From NCBI RefSeq assembly GCF_947623445.1, contig NC_135244.1:13764860-13828859 (forward strand): a DNA stretch of 64,000 nucleotides, given 5' to 3'. A program made the translations under genes and the position numbers. The notes beneath the pieces were generated by a model. It was not told the DNA's origin. It made no database searches and was given only the letters and a program-made list of their open reading frames with translations. Of this stretch, positions 22,872 through 36,185 are shown in pieces (the first letter of the stretch is position 1; each line of letters opens with the position of its first letter). The stretch is from Clavelina lepadiformis (Eukaryota > Chordata > Ascidiacea > Aplousobranchia > Clavelinidae).

Positions 22872-25485
22872 GTCTTTCTGCTTTTATTAGCTCACTTGCT
22901 TGTTTGTAAATCTTGATGACCTCTTATTTATGTACTACCGGTACCGTACCTACGTGTGCCTTATGAATAGAATTGCTCTGTGTATTAATAGGAATTGTTA
23001 AAATACGACAAACATTAGCCTCGTTTAATATAGGCTGAATGGCAGCTGTCACTACCGATTTTTCTCTGGTAAAAATCGTATGTTAGAACATTACCTATAT
23101 ATAGAAAGCTTGCGTTTCTGCAAGGATTCCTCTAATCTAATTCGTGTTTGTGCACTGTGTGCTCTAGTAGTCTAGTCTATATGCATTAGTCCCTATGTGG
23201 ACAATGTTAGTGGCGTTGCCATTTGCTGTTTGACAGTTTATAGCGCTTAAAAATTTGTTCCTTTGAATACTTTTAATGTTTAGCACAGTACGCATTTCAG
23301 TGCAATTAACAAGAACAATTTTGCTTGTTTTGTTAATGTGTTTTGTACATACTTTATCTGTTTTAAATTAGAGTAAAACTTATTGTTTTCTTAAAACTGT
23401 CATTGTGCAACATAATTCTAAAAGTTTGGGCAGTAAACATTTTACTTTAAGGGAGCAAAGAGATTTAAACACTGTTTACATTCTTTTTATATAATGGGGT
23501 GAATAATAATATTGTTGTAAATTTTAGTGTTGTTTGAAGTAATAATGAAGAATATTAAAATCAATATTAATAATTAATCCAACTCTCAGTGTTTAAAATC
23601 ATATAAACCATTATTAATAACCACCACTATCGTTTTATTTTGAAATAGTCGTAACTATTAGTAAGCTGCAGTGTGAATATTTTAGAAAATATTCCAAAAT
23701 CGTTACAACTATATTTTTGTTACATGGTGAATTATATTATACATACATATATAATTATGTACATATATTACATAATATATCAATATTCAAGACATTGTCA
23801 GTTTGGTTTTTACTAGTACTGTACTGTGATGCTTAACTAGGCTATCAGGGGTTATTGAACGCGCTACCAATGGAGTTAGATTAGCGAACAATCGATCAAG
23901 CAATCAACATAGGTGGGCAGTACCGCGATACTTTTTCAGTACCGATGCCGCACCCCATTCGTCTACTTTTCGCCCATTAGAATGGGCCAGAGTGCGGTAA
24001 TATTTTCCCATTTGAATGGTAAGGAATTACTTTTTTCAAGAAATTTCAGTCGGTCCCGGTACTCGGTACTTTTCACGTGAATTTTAACAAGAATGTTTTC
24101 AAAAATGCTTGTTAATTAATCCTTAATACCAATTTTAGCATCTGTTGATCTTTTTTAATCTAGAAATGTCAGGTTAAATTGCAAACGAGTAACGTTATAT
24201 ATGTTTTGACCTGATGGAGTAGCCTTTACCGGGAGCATAATTGCGGCAAACATTGCATTTGTAGCAGCATCTTTTACACAAAAAGTACCGGTACCGAGTA
24301 CCGACAAAGTACCGTACTACTTTTTTAAAATAGTATCGAATATCGAAACCGCAGGTACATTTTTTGCCTAGTCTCGGTACCATTACTTACGGTACTTTCA
24401 AAGTACCGACTGCCCACCTCAGATAATTAATTAATCAACCCCAAAAACCTGTTGAGTTAGCACACCTAAATAGACGTAACATTAGTTTGATGTTAAATGA
24501 GTTTACCTGATGCTCAGCAAGTGCAGTAATATTACGTCATATTTGGTAAAGAAAAGCAGAAAAAGTGCTACGAGTACAGGTCGCTGACGACGACATTATT
24601 TGTAAAACACTACATTTTGTATATTTTTGTAAAATAACTAGGCCAAGCTAATCTTTGATTTAGCCTACTAGTAATTTTCAATGCAGTCGAAGCTGCAATT
24701 TGAGTTTGACCACCGTGCCTTATAATTTCGACCTTTCTTTCGTATATCTAGGTTAGAGCGTAATCAACATGCATTGCAATCATTACATCAAAACAACAAC
24801 ATATGGTTGCCCATATTAAAACTATTAAAGAATAAGATAATAGAATAATAGAAAGAAAACCATTTATATTGGAATATTAAACAACAGTCTTTACTCTGCA
24901 ACGTATATGCTTAAAAGTGAAAGCGTTTATTTGAATTATATTCTGTTGGTGACATTATTCCGTTTAAAAATATGATCTCGTCTCCAACAGAAACACAATA
25001 GCCTACAGCCCAACAGCATATCACAAAAACATCTAAATTGCCGCCGACGGCGGTATGGAACCATAATGAAGCTATGGATTAACTCATTTGACCTCATTTG
25101 CTGCCAGGGTGAAGCGTGTTCAGCTGTTGGCGCTTCGCCAGCTTTCTGGTGTCTTTATTTTGGTTGTATCTTGTAAATACTTTCATACTGAATTCCCGGT
25201 CTGCGAGCAGGATGTTAAGGTTTTTATACTGAATTTCTAGTCTCAGCGTTCTACTGACAAGCTAATTCAGCAGAGTTTGGTCGATAGTAGAAATAGGGTC
25301 AAGGTCATCATTCACTGCCTGGTTTAACTTCCTATATTGCTTTCTAGTGTGTTGGTATTTGCAATTAGCGTATTTGTATTGTACCGTATTATAATTGTTT
25401 TCTGTATTTAAACGTTGTTCTCTGTTTCAAGGCTTTCTGGGACTAGCATGTTAAAGCATTTTCATTGGGTTAATTTGTTTCAAAA
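22872..25485. other. Intergenic interval between TRAPPC5 start and first TLCD4-like gene
   Basis: Divergent 5'-5' interval of 2.6 kb that must hold promoters for both neighbours. The only clear content is a GGTACC-family element (23911-24419). A loose cluster of GGTAC words also lies at 22936-22950. No coding frame is supported. Confidence 0.55.
23911..24419. mobile_element. GGTACC-rich hAT-like element, best preserved long copy (~509 bp)
   Basis: Termini AGGTGGGCAGT and ACTGCCCACCT form an 11-bp inverted repeat. Subterminal regions are dense in GGTAC/GTACC words. A short minus-strand frame (24195-24383) is cysteine-rich (CKRCCYKCNVC), but I could not tie it to a transposase. Flanking 8-mers do not match convincingly. 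Confidence 0.75.
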
Positions 25486-28400
25486 ATGAACCTATTATTT
25501 TATGTTATTGCAAGTAAATCCTTTTTTATTTTGCTGACGAAAGTTATCATACCAAAAACTTGTTCACAGTATTTAAAACATGAAAAACTTTCAGAAAACC
25601 AAAAATCAGAATTTGCTTTGAGGTAAGACTTTGTAAGACACTCACACACAGTTGCACCAGTTGTAAGTTATATAACTTAGTTAAAGAAACATATTTCTCT
25701 CCCACTTCTGCACTTCCACATGAGAATATTGAATTCAGGAGTTATGAGGAAAAATAGAGAAAAAATAATTTTGTAATTATAAAATTCCTGGGTCTAGTGC
25801 AGAAGTGTACAACCGCGTGATGAATTTGTCAACTAGACCCCTGCTACTCAAATTGTGACATTATGTGGTTGTACACTAGAACCTAATTCCTCGCAAATAT
25901 CCTATCCTGATATTGGAGTGTATAAGTAAAAGAGACTCAAAAACCTTTATTTTGATGAAAATAATCAACCTTATAAGGTAGTAATTACAACTAAAATGGT
26001 TAGAAATCATAACCACAAAAGAAATTATGCAATACCATGAGCTCCAGCATAAAGTTACATCATGTGGAACAACCAAATGAATATATATAACTGGTTTTCA
26101 GTGCGAATTTGTCTTATATTTATGCAGGATGTCTTCGAATTTTCATGCAATCCTTGTATCTTGCATTTGCCTTTACCTGATTTTATTTGATGAAACAATT
26201 CGGACGGATCCTGTGTGGTAAGTGCTTTGGTAAACATAACACAATGCTGCATTTTGTTTGCAAAGCAATGTTAAAGTTGCTTGTTTTGAAAATATGCAGG
26301 GGCTATTCTGAACTTGTCGCAACCAATTTGACAATTACAGTGGGATTTCTTCTGGCAGGTAGTGCACTGTTGATTTGATACAAGCTGTAGTGGCTGGTTA
26401 AATGGCTACAGGCTTATTGTGGTATGGCTATTACTTACTATACACAGTACTGTGTATAAACTGTGACATATTTGTTTATCATATGTGTTTTCTATGTGAT
26501 AAACACGCTATGTGTTTTCTATGTGATAAACACGCTATGTGTTTATCATATGTGTTTTCTTGGTTTAACTTTCATTGTGTTGTTTTTTGTGAGGAAGTTG
26601 CTTTACTATTTTGTGAAAAATAATTAGATCTTTTGGTGATGAGTTCAAGCTTCGAAGCAGCTGGTGGGTCATGGACACTGTGCTTTCATCATGTTGGTTC
26701 CATTTACGCTTATAGCCTTGCAATTGTAAGTTGCCAGTTTACAATAATTAACTCCAAATTGTGTAAAATCAAAAATCTTTCTTTAAAGCGATATCTTTAT
26801 TTTCCAAATTCTTTTGTATTATATATGCCAGTTGACTTATTGGATTTCTGAAACCGGAAAAATGTAGCTTGTCAAAGAGCAGTTGACTTTATCCATTTTC
26901 CTTTTGACGCTCTGTGTTAAATGTTTGTTAGTTGGTATTTAGTTTGTTTATAGCTTATCCAGCTTTATTGCAATCGCCCTAAACGTTTCTTGATTTCCCA
27001 GAGAAATGGAGTTTTATTGTATTTTGCCAATTTTCGACTTCTTGCAGAGATTTCCACACCTTTTGTCAATGCAAGGTAAATGAAATTTTATACATATTGA
27101 TTATTATTATCCATTGGAAAATTTATTTTTAGTGCAATAAAAAAATTTAAATTCTTAATTTCATCATTGGTGTAATGAATCACTAATTGTCGTTAGACGG
27201 TGAAGATATTTTGGTGGTTTGTAGAAGGGCTGCTACTGGTATAGATACACCCTCCTTTTTCATAATAAATAAATTGTCTTCAGAAGATGCATTAAAATCC
27301 TATAATGTCTTCCTTTTTAGGTTTTTTAAAATAAAATTGGTCAATGATTTAAGTTGCGTATTGTTTTATATGCATTTTACGTCTATGTTATGTTGAAGCG
27401 AAAAAGTGTTTAGATTTTAAATTTAAACCATTAACTGCATCACTGCACCAAAGCAGTGATTTTTATCATTCTAGCACATAGGTGTCAAACTCCCGGCCCG
27501 CGGGCCACATCCGGCCCGCTTTACAATAAAACTTGGCCCGCAATGCTATTTTATACATTGAACTATTTCCGGCCCGCGAGATCATTGTGCAGTATAACTT
27601 ACTTTTTTCAAGCAAGAAACAAGATTATAACAAATCGCACAATACAGCAGCACAACAGTTGCCTCATCATACGATAGCATAAATCGATTTATTCCCAGCC
27701 AAAACCGTAAAAAAAAAAAAAAATTTGGTGCTGTTTCGCTGACTGTTCCAATTCATATACTCGTGTCACGAAACGTTCAATCAAGTTTTATCCTTACGGC
27801 CCGCGGCGTTAAATAAGTTTTGAGTTTTGGCCCCTGGTGCGATTGAGTTTGACACCCCTGTTCTAGCATGTGATATTTATGTTATCATAAAGATGGCATT
27901 GTGTTGTCAGTTGTCACTAACACTTTTTTTACAAAAGTTTTTCCAAAAGATCTGACGATGCTTGCTTGATGCGGTAGTTTTGGAAGATATACCCAGATAA
28001 ACTTTTTTTTAAATTACTGCTGTGGTTCTAAGAAAAGCAAATTGTCAAATAAAAAGTTTGAATATTTTGCTGTGTTGGAAATTTTAAACCATGACTTAGG
28101 TAATCTGTGTTCAGAAAACAGGATGCTGTCATTTATATACACTTTCTTTATCCAGTTTCTTTTGCAGTAAAGGATAAAACGGCTTGTCTCGACTTGCATG
28201 GCGGTTGGGAGTTATTCAATTCCTAAATTTAATTAGGTGTTTCTTGAGTTATTTTCAATTTTTTCAAAAACAATTATGAAAATTTTACTTTAAGTAATTC
28301 AGACAAAACACGAACTATCGTTGGTGAAGACGTAACCTTTTAGGCAAGGATTTAAAACCATTTTGTAATTACGATGACACATTTATTCCTTTGCCTAGTG

Positions 28401-30233
28401 AACAACTGCATCATACGTTTTTCAGGCAATTAATGCTGCAAGCGTTTGACAACGGGACGTGTCCTTTTAAGTGATGTGAATAATACGGTAGGCTTCGTCG
28501 ATAGTCACATACCTGAGCGATCTTTTCAGCAATGCAGAGATGCTCAGTATCATTTCCGAAGCATGCAATACCTAGTGACATTGACACGCGATATCGTCAC
28601 CACATTAAAGGCACCCTTGCGGTTGCTTCCCCTGCTTGCGGCAAGATTTACAAAGCTTGCGGCAAAGGCGGCAAGATTTTACAAACTATTTTGTTTTACC
28701 CGTTTGTAAATAATGGTTTGTTAATATTGATTCCGGTGTCGAAAGAAGTTTTAATTTACGTCTATCGAACCGAATTCACTTCAATTCAGAGGATTGCCTA
28801 AATCTGTTGACTGTAAATGCTGAATTTTGCTCAAGTTCACAACCCAAAGATTTTACCAACAAAAAATACATTTTTGCGTAAAGGCCGCCATTGAGAATGG
28901 AAGTCTGGAAAAACTAATGACGAAATGCAGCACTTCAAATAGCTCCAGTTAAAGAATTAAATGAAAAAGAACCAACAACAGCCTTGAACTTGGCATCTCT
29001 TAATTAGCACATTTTAAAGCTGTTTTTGTTTTCAGGTGGTGCCTAGCGACTCTAAACATGAAGGACAACAAACTTTACTTTATTAACGGAGTGTTGATGG
29101 CCGCTGTTTTCTTCTTATGTCGAATTGCGATCATGCCGTTCTTTTACTACATGGCTTGGCAAGTGATAAGCACAGAATCGTATCAACGGTAAGCTCACCA
29201 TAACGGAAGGTTTATTTACACTTTACTTTTTATGTGTCGCCACAAGTACAAGCTTCTACATCATTCTAGAGTCTAGACGTTGTACTTATTAGTTTAAATC
29301 TCTAGTTGTTGTAAAAAGTGAATTCAAAGCGAATTTGATGTTGAATCATTACTACAAGCTTAAACATATCCATTCTGTAATGTTTGTGGCTATTTCTGAT
29401 ATATCTTTCCCTTCAAAATCGATCATACACAATATAATTAATAACGATTATATTTGCAGTTTCTGTATCTTTACGTTTTAAACGGATTACGCCATTTATC
29501 AATTTGTGGTGAAAAAGATTGGGTAGCGCATTGCGCATTAGTCCTCTTGGCAGTAATCATAATGACCACTTCGCAGGCATAACATTTATCAGATATAACA
29601 GCATCCAACAAATAAGTGTTTGACGAACAGTTCTTGATTGAATGTTATTCTAGACTATTGATTAGTTTATTGATTTCTAAGTCTATTGATTATTTTTGAC
29701 CTGCTTTGAATATTGTGTCTAGTTAACAGTTAAAACATATGTAGGTACAGAAATAAGGAAAGAAACAAAGTTAAATATAATCGCAAGCTTTTCAGAACGT
29801 TTATGAGTGGAGCCTCAATAACTATTCAACATCAGATTTATTTTGAATCTACTTATGAAATAAGTGCTGATACCCCAGTGTCATTTTTATATTACAGCGA
29901 TTCTTATACAATCATTACCAAGTTGTGTTTCGTGCGATTATAACATATTGGTGTAGATGCCTTCATAAGTAATATGCATATTACTTTTTTGACAGTGTCA
30001 GTTTTCCGATTCATGTTTCATGGCTTGGCATCTGCCTTATGTTGGACGTTTTCAACTGCATATGGTTTGATAAAATGGTTAGAGGCGCACTCAAGCACTT
30101 AAACTATGTAAAAGGTCGTTCCACGTCAATGAGTTTAGTGACAAATGGAAGAGATGTGCATTGCAATCGGAATGGCGAGCAAGCTAAGGGACTGAATGGT
30201 GCTTTTCAACATAGTGGTATAAAAAGCGAATAA
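25486..30233 (+). CDS. TLCD4: TLC-domain protein, TLCD4/TMEM56-like, copy A, 7 exons, 282 aa
   Basis: Multi-pass membrane protein with a TRAM-LAG1-CLN8 (TLC) domain; TLCD members act in membrane-lipid homeostasis, though the role of TLCD4 is poorly known. Exons: 25486-25622, 26128-26217, 26300-26358, 26628-26725, 27002-27075, 29036-29188, 29996-30233 (849 nt, phases continuous). Family features: an early LFDE-TDPVWG motif after the second membrane segment, GYSE...GFLLAD, the paired histidines FHHVGSIYAY (H116-H117), and [25 protein letters not shown]. A hydrophobic segment INGVLMAAVFFLCRIAIMP follows, then a last segment with LDVFNCIWF. The polar tail ends at a TAA. An AATAAA hexamer at 30229-30234 overlaps the stop. 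Intron 5 (27076-29035) carries a hAT element. It is paralogous to the gene at 33313-36185. Confidence 0.92.
25791..25883. mobile_element. 93-bp inverted-repeat element (family C), copy B
   Basis: Begins GGTCTAGTGCAGAAGTGTAC and ends GGTTGTACACTAGAACC, with imperfect inverted termini. It is flanked by AATTCCT on both sides. It lies in intron 1 of the first TLCD4-like gene. Confidence 0.65.
26482..26560. repeat. Short tandem/palindromic repeat
   Basis: The word ATGTGTTTTCTATGTGATAA is present twice in tandem, and TTTATCATATGTGTTTTCT occurs on both sides of the array, partly as its own inverse complement (GTGATAAACAC / GTGTTTATCA). It lies within intron 3 of the first TLCD4-like gene. Confidence 0.65.
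27477..27860. mobile_element. hAT-type element with GGCCCGC termini, 384 bp
   Basis: Begins CATAGGTGTCAAACTCCCGG and ends GAGTTTGACACCCCTG, with a perfect 8-bp target duplication TTCTAGCA at 27469-27476 and 27861-27868. It lies in intron 5 of the first TLCD4-like gene. The same family, inverted, is at 55682-56150. Confidence 0.9.
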
Positions 30234-33200
30234 AAAGTTAGTGTTCGTATGCGCATAGCTGTCTAATATAATTGTATTATTTGACGTACTAAATGCTTGC
30301 GTAAAATTTCTGCGTTTTTCGTAGTTTGATACTGTTTTTAAGTTAAGTTTTTCACACAATTACTTTTACAACGTTTAGAGTATATTAGTTGTTGATTGCC
30401 CGTGTAGCATTTCGGGCTTTTGTTACTTTCCCTTTTAATAATATTATTTTACCTTTGTTTATAATATTATTTATAGTATTTCTACTGCCTCAGCATAGAT
30501 TTGATGTTTATGCAAGCGGTTTATGTTTGCATGGCATTTGTGGCGATAAGCCTTTTGTCCTTTGCATACAGTCCTTTTTTCTGGAACATGTAGGTCTGCA
30601 AAGGTTAGATAGAACCCATCTTTGCTGTACGAATGCAAGTTCCATAGATTCGGATATTAAGTAAAGTTACAGCAAACACCCTTACTTCTTACGTCATGCT
30701 ATTATTGTGAATTCTTATTTAAGAGCATCAAAATTTTGTTAAAAGCTTTTTTGTTTGATATTGGAATGCGAATACACTGACATTTTCATCAACCACTGTG
30801 TAGGAAATTCTGTATTTCAACCTGTGATTTATTTTTCAATATTGCAAACAACCTTTACAGTTTCAATATTTTGCCTTAAGTTTTGTTTGTTCGAAACCTA
30901 AAACATCTGAAGAAAGACGTTATTTTTCTTGAGGTTTAATAACAGCTTTTCATTTGTTTTTTGGCAGTTTTAGTCTGTTTCAAGGTTACAGTCGGTCAAT
31001 TCTGACTACAGAACACAAAATTTAATCCAAATGACCGGAATCCCAAAAATCAATGATATAATGCAAAGAATTGGTGACATGCTGTCATGCTTAGAAACAC
31101 TGTGTATTGCATTTTCTGCTTGAGGACAATTCTGTAAATCATGAAATTGATGTCGTAATTTCCATCAAATATTGATGCAACTAAGATATGATTTCAAAAT
31201 GTCAGTTTTGGTGTCAATATAGTGTCCGTTTTACGTTTGTTACTTTGGCGTTTTTGGTTAGTTCGCTATGTTGCTTTTTGTTGATCTTAGTTATAATTTA
31301 AAATATAACAAAAATATTTGTAACTAGGCCTATATGTACGTTGTGAGCTCATTATGTCTTTCCAGTGTGTCAAGACTGCCAAGTTACGATCAACTATATG
31401 CAAGAAATAGTCTTTCACCTAGTTGTATAGTAGGTAGGCTGATAGAGAAAAGACTTGATGAAAAGGCTTTTTAATAAGTTATACTTTGACGGAATACTGG
31501 GTAACTAAATTGCGGCGCATTTTACGTTTAATGTTTCAAAAATCGTAAAACGAGTTTATCTGAAAATGTAGCTTTGCCTAAAAAAGATCCTGATAAGTTA
31601 TAATTGCGCTAACTGATGGTGCCCAATTATTTAAAAAAAATTAATTTTTCAATTGACTCAAAATTCTGTGCCGCAAGTGTAGGCCATATGTAGTATAATG
31701 CGATTGAAAAGATTTTTCTGTATGAGGGTTGTGTTGTTGTGTAGCCAAGCGATTGTATTCGCTCTATATTTCCTATTACTCCAACCAAAGAGCAATCGCT
31801 TTCAACACGGTGCCAATCACACGCTTTCAAACCAGCGTTCGCCAATTGTGACCATCTGCTCGTGATGACTAAAATATTTCATGCTGCCCTAAAAATCCCA
31901 TACTTTTTATGTGTTTTCTACAGTAAGTAAACAAATGTTCTGGAAGTGAAGAAGTCGCTTTATTGTATTGAACTTTCAAAATTTTACATACTGTGTTTTG
32001 TTTTAAGTCAACTTTTTGCATAATTATTATACGTTAACAATGTGTTAATGTAGTATCAATGTTTTAAATGCCTATTAAAGCTTTCAAACATTGTTTCTCA
32101 TTCTGAAATTCATACCAGTGATCCACAAAATGATAAATATAGTCCCTGAGGAACTTCAACGTTGGCAACCGTTAAACACTACAAAGAGACTATTTCACCT
32201 TGTGTAGGTCACGCAGCCTGTCCTTAAAGATACGCGATTAGATTAGGAGAATGGGTTTGTGAAGAGTTGATTTTAGCTATAAACCGTAAAAAATAGCTTC
32301 AAACGCACAATTTTTTCCAATAAAATAGTGGCAGCCAAAACACAAGCCATTCATATTTTGATGAGGTTAAGTTACAACGAAAATTCTGTTGCGTGTAATG
32401 GCGATGCACCCGTCTATGTCGCATTCATATTACATGTAAGGGATACCAAAATACGTTTCTGTGTAATCTTACTGTATATATAGCGCCATCACGCAGAACA
32501 ACATTTCGTATAGAGTTTGTCACTAAAGGTGCTTGGGAACCAAGTCACCCTTCTTTGCTGAAAGGGAGAACTGTGGTTAGACAAACAAAATCTGCTTTGT
32601 TTGCTTTTTGTCTGACGGATAGCCTATATAGCAAGACAATTGCACTGTGATTCGTAGTGGGATTGCTTGTGAGAATAGAATAATAGGATATGCTGGATAC
32701 AGAATTTAAGTAGTTCTCACTCAAAGACGGATTTAAAGTTTAGAAGGAGAACTCTAGCTGGTTTACAGTAGATGGGGTGGATACCCAATGTAGCCTAAAA
32801 CATATGCACTTAGATTAGTGTAATAAAAATATACTCAACGCTCATATAGTAGGCTTTTCTCAAGTTTTGTTCAATTTTCACCTCGATAAAATTTATACCG
32901 TATAGACTTATACACGCTACGTACATATACTTAGCTTTCATTGGAAATGCTTACTTAAAAAATTAATTAAAAAATAAACTGTAATTTTTTTCAAAATTCT
33001 CTAACTTCTTGTAGAACGTTGTGGAAAAAGCCAACCAATATCGTAAACTTTTAGTATTTTGTTTAGTTTGATTCCAGGTATACAAGTTTAAGGATTTTGG
33101 GTTTTTGTTGGTCTTATTACAGCAAACTAGCAATTTTTTCACTTTTTGGTTAATTCGTGTAATTCAAGCAAAGCAATTTAAAAAGTGAATATGGACATTC

Positions 33201-33312
33201 GGGGTTTAGACTGCCTATACGCCCTATAGTATAGCATAGGTTTATTTATGAATGTGCTGAATGAAAAATGTGTTTATATTCCCAGTTTTCAGCACTTTAG
33301 AATCACAAGCAA
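30234..33312. other. Intergenic interval between the two TLCD4-like genes
   Basis: About 3.1 kb of AT-rich sequence. I found no exon of a further TLCD4 copy, no transposon terminus and no other supportable gene. Confidence 0.5.
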
Positions 33313-36185
33313 ATGTTAATTGTTTTGAACAAAATGGACCCGGTGACCTGCGTTATTTTAAGTGCGTGTAGTTTTCTGATTCTGGTGCAAGTCATCACCC
33401 CCAAAATCTTTCAGTTGTATCCAGTGTTTAAAAAATTGTCTGAAAACAAAAAGATTGAAGCTGCTGTGAGGTATTGCGTTGTAAATTCTGGTTAAATTGT
33501 GAACAACATACTTGCCTTACGTTTTGTTCCGTATATGATATACAATTACCAATAGGTCAGCAAGCCTTTGTACATTTGCTTTGTCCCAGTTGTTTACTGG
33601 ATTTTAAATTTTTCTGTATTTTGCAGGATGGCCTCAACTGTTCATGGAGTCATAGCGTCGATTTTTTCCATTTATGTTGTTCTGTTTGATACAGAAATTT
33701 GCAAAGATTTTGTGTGGTACGCACTAACAATATTTATGATTTCGTTTGCGCAATAGTTTTCAATATTTCTGATCTGGTTAATTCACAGGGGTTATTCAGA
33801 AGCAGCCGGAAACAGTTTAGCAAATACAATGGGTTATCTCCTTGCAGGTAATTATAATTATAATTAACCCAGAAGCACCGCTTCAGACCATATGTCACAT
33901 GGCATTTGTCATACGCCATGCAGTTGTTATTCGAAACACCTTTATCGATTTACTTTGTGAAAGTCACGAGAACATTTGTGGGTAAGTTAGGGCAAGTGAC
34001 ACAATGTATATAATGACATGTTTTATACTTTTAAAACGAATCAGATTTTTGCTTGATGATGTGGTTCGGCTTCGAAGTAAGCGGCGGGTCATGGGCGTAT
34101 TGCTTTCATCACATTGGTTCATTTTATGCCTATTATCTTGCAATTGTAAGCTTTGTTTGACTGTTAATTGTTCATTAAAGGAGTTCATTAAGTCGTGTAA
34201 AGTTTCATTACATTACGAGTTCCATAAGCAAGTGGTTCATCTAAAATTAAAACATAGCCTTATGGATTTTTCCAGAGCCATAGTTTCTTGCTGCGTGTTG
34301 CCAATATTCGACTTCTAGCAGAGTTCTCAACACTGTTTGTTAATGCAAGGTATATCATCGTGTTATTGTAGTATAAGACGCGTGTTAATGCATGCATTTT
34401 CGTCAGTTTATATGTGACCTCGCAATTTAATTTTAAAAGCACGCTTCTTATAAATAGACTTTACATAAGTAAGTACATATTACATACTTTGCAAACAATT
34501 TAATCTCATTTCTCTAAGGTTTCTTTATTTATAAATTTTTATATTTATTTTTATAAGACAACAGTAACCTCAAAATAGCTCCCTAAGATTTTGGCAATTG
34601 TTTATCCCTTTTTATTCTCTTCGGTTTAATGCCAAAAGCATCATCAATGATCATTCAGGTCTGATAAACCCCAACCTAGACAAGGTTAGTGTCCGTCCTA
34701 AAGTGTATCTGCTGATGTATGTCAGTTGATGTATCTGCGTCAGGTTCAACAGATTTTTCATAAAAAGGCGTACTTTTTCCATCTGCTAAAAACGTTTTTC
34801 TTGTTGGGTGATACAACAGTGCATTTGGTGCTATTTTGACAGTTGTTCCTCAGGGTAATTTGTAGGCCCGAAGAGAATAAGAGGTTCAAAACTTGTACAA
34901 GTAAAATGCAACATGTGGGAATTATACATGTAGATGTATTGATTTCTTGACTGCATCGAAATCCAACATACGATAAACACTGATTGGGTGATTTTAAGTT
35001 TAGACCTTGAAATATAACGCAACTGATCCCATCAGACTCAGAGCGCTATGATTTCAACAGTTTACAACCTGTAGGTGGTATATTTAACGTCGTGGCAACT
35101 GATGAAGTTAACGCGTATTATGAATTTCCTCGTTAAGCCTGATTTACATCAAACAACGGTACAAAGGTCGTAGATGTGAAGTATTTTGTTGACTTGAAAA
35201 CCACTTTGTTTAAAAAGCAAACGCACTGCTGTGCAAGGCAGACAAGTTTTTCATCAGCTTTCATTAAAGCAAACCCGTACCTGTTTAGATCTTTCCGTAA
35301 CAAATGCTCATTTCTTGTTTTTTTTATAGGCCATATTATATAGGCCATAAATATTATAAGAATCGTTAAAGTAACAAAACAAACAGCACAAATAGAAATT
35401 CAAAACGCCGTATGGTCGCAGGTAAAATGGTTCACAACCTTCACTATGCTCAGCAAAATTGCTGACCATACTTATTTACCTTCGGAGCGTAACTTACTTC
35501 TTTGTTACTTTCAGGTGGTGTCTTGCCAGCCTCGACTTGAAGGATAATAAGCTTTACTTTATAAATGGAGTATTGATGACCTTTGCATTTTTTTTATGTC
35601 GAATTGCGATCATGCCATATTTTTATTACATGGCTTGGCAAGTGATAAACAGCAAATCGTATGAAAGGTATATAACTGCATTCGTCTCTTGCAAACAATT
35701 GATTGTTGCAACAATTTACTATCACACTACATATAACTTAAATAAGGTAATAATAATAATGCCATGAGAGTGATGGGACACGCCGTAGGCTAATGTAGTT
35801 TATATTGCCATTAGCCTATAATACTGTAAACATAAATAACCTACGCCGTAGTTATTTACTTTAAAATGAGTTTCAGCGTTCATCAATTGCGTGATCATGG
35901 AAAGCTAAATCCGATTCAAACTAATTTCTGAATCTGTGTTACTGTTTCCGCAGTGTCAGTTTTCTATTGCACGTTTCATGGATTGGCGTGTGCCTTATGT
36001 TGGACGTTTTCAACTGCATATGGTTTGTAAAAATGATTAGAGGTGCGTTCAAGCACATGAACTATGCAGAAAGTCATTCCACGCCTTCCAAAGTCGCGGC
36101 AAATGACGTGTACAGTGTTGTGAATGGCGCAAAAGTCAAAGGACTGGGCAAAACAAGTCAACACGACGACAGCAAAAATGATTGA
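33313..36185 (+). CDS. TLCD4: TLC-domain protein, TLCD4/TMEM56-like, copy B, 7 exons, 288 aa
   Basis: Tandem paralogue of 25486-30233. Exons: 33313-33470, 33627-33716, 33789-33847, 34045-34145, 34276-34349, 35515-35667, 35954-36185 (867 nt, phases continuous). Exons 2, 3, 5 and 6 have exactly the same lengths as in copy A (90, 59, 74, 153 nt), and all intron phases match. The TLC histidines are in FHHIGSFYAY (H124-H125). GYLLADFCLMMWF precedes them, and SHSFLLRVANIRLLAEFSTL follows. The proline found at the conserved STPFVN position of copy A (P148) is leucine here (L156). The C-terminus is a polar tail ending KND. The start at 33313 could instead be the second ATG, at 33334, which would shorten the N-terminus by seven residues. 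Confidence 0.92.

Noticed and set aside
26482..26560. Repeat array considered as CRISPR-like
   Set aside because: Only two units without unique spacers, in an intron of a eukaryotic gene.
28446..28801. Two overlapping plus-strand frames of 87-89 codons
   Set aside because: They lie inside intron 5 of the first TLCD4-like gene, overlap each other in different frames and show no recognisable motif.
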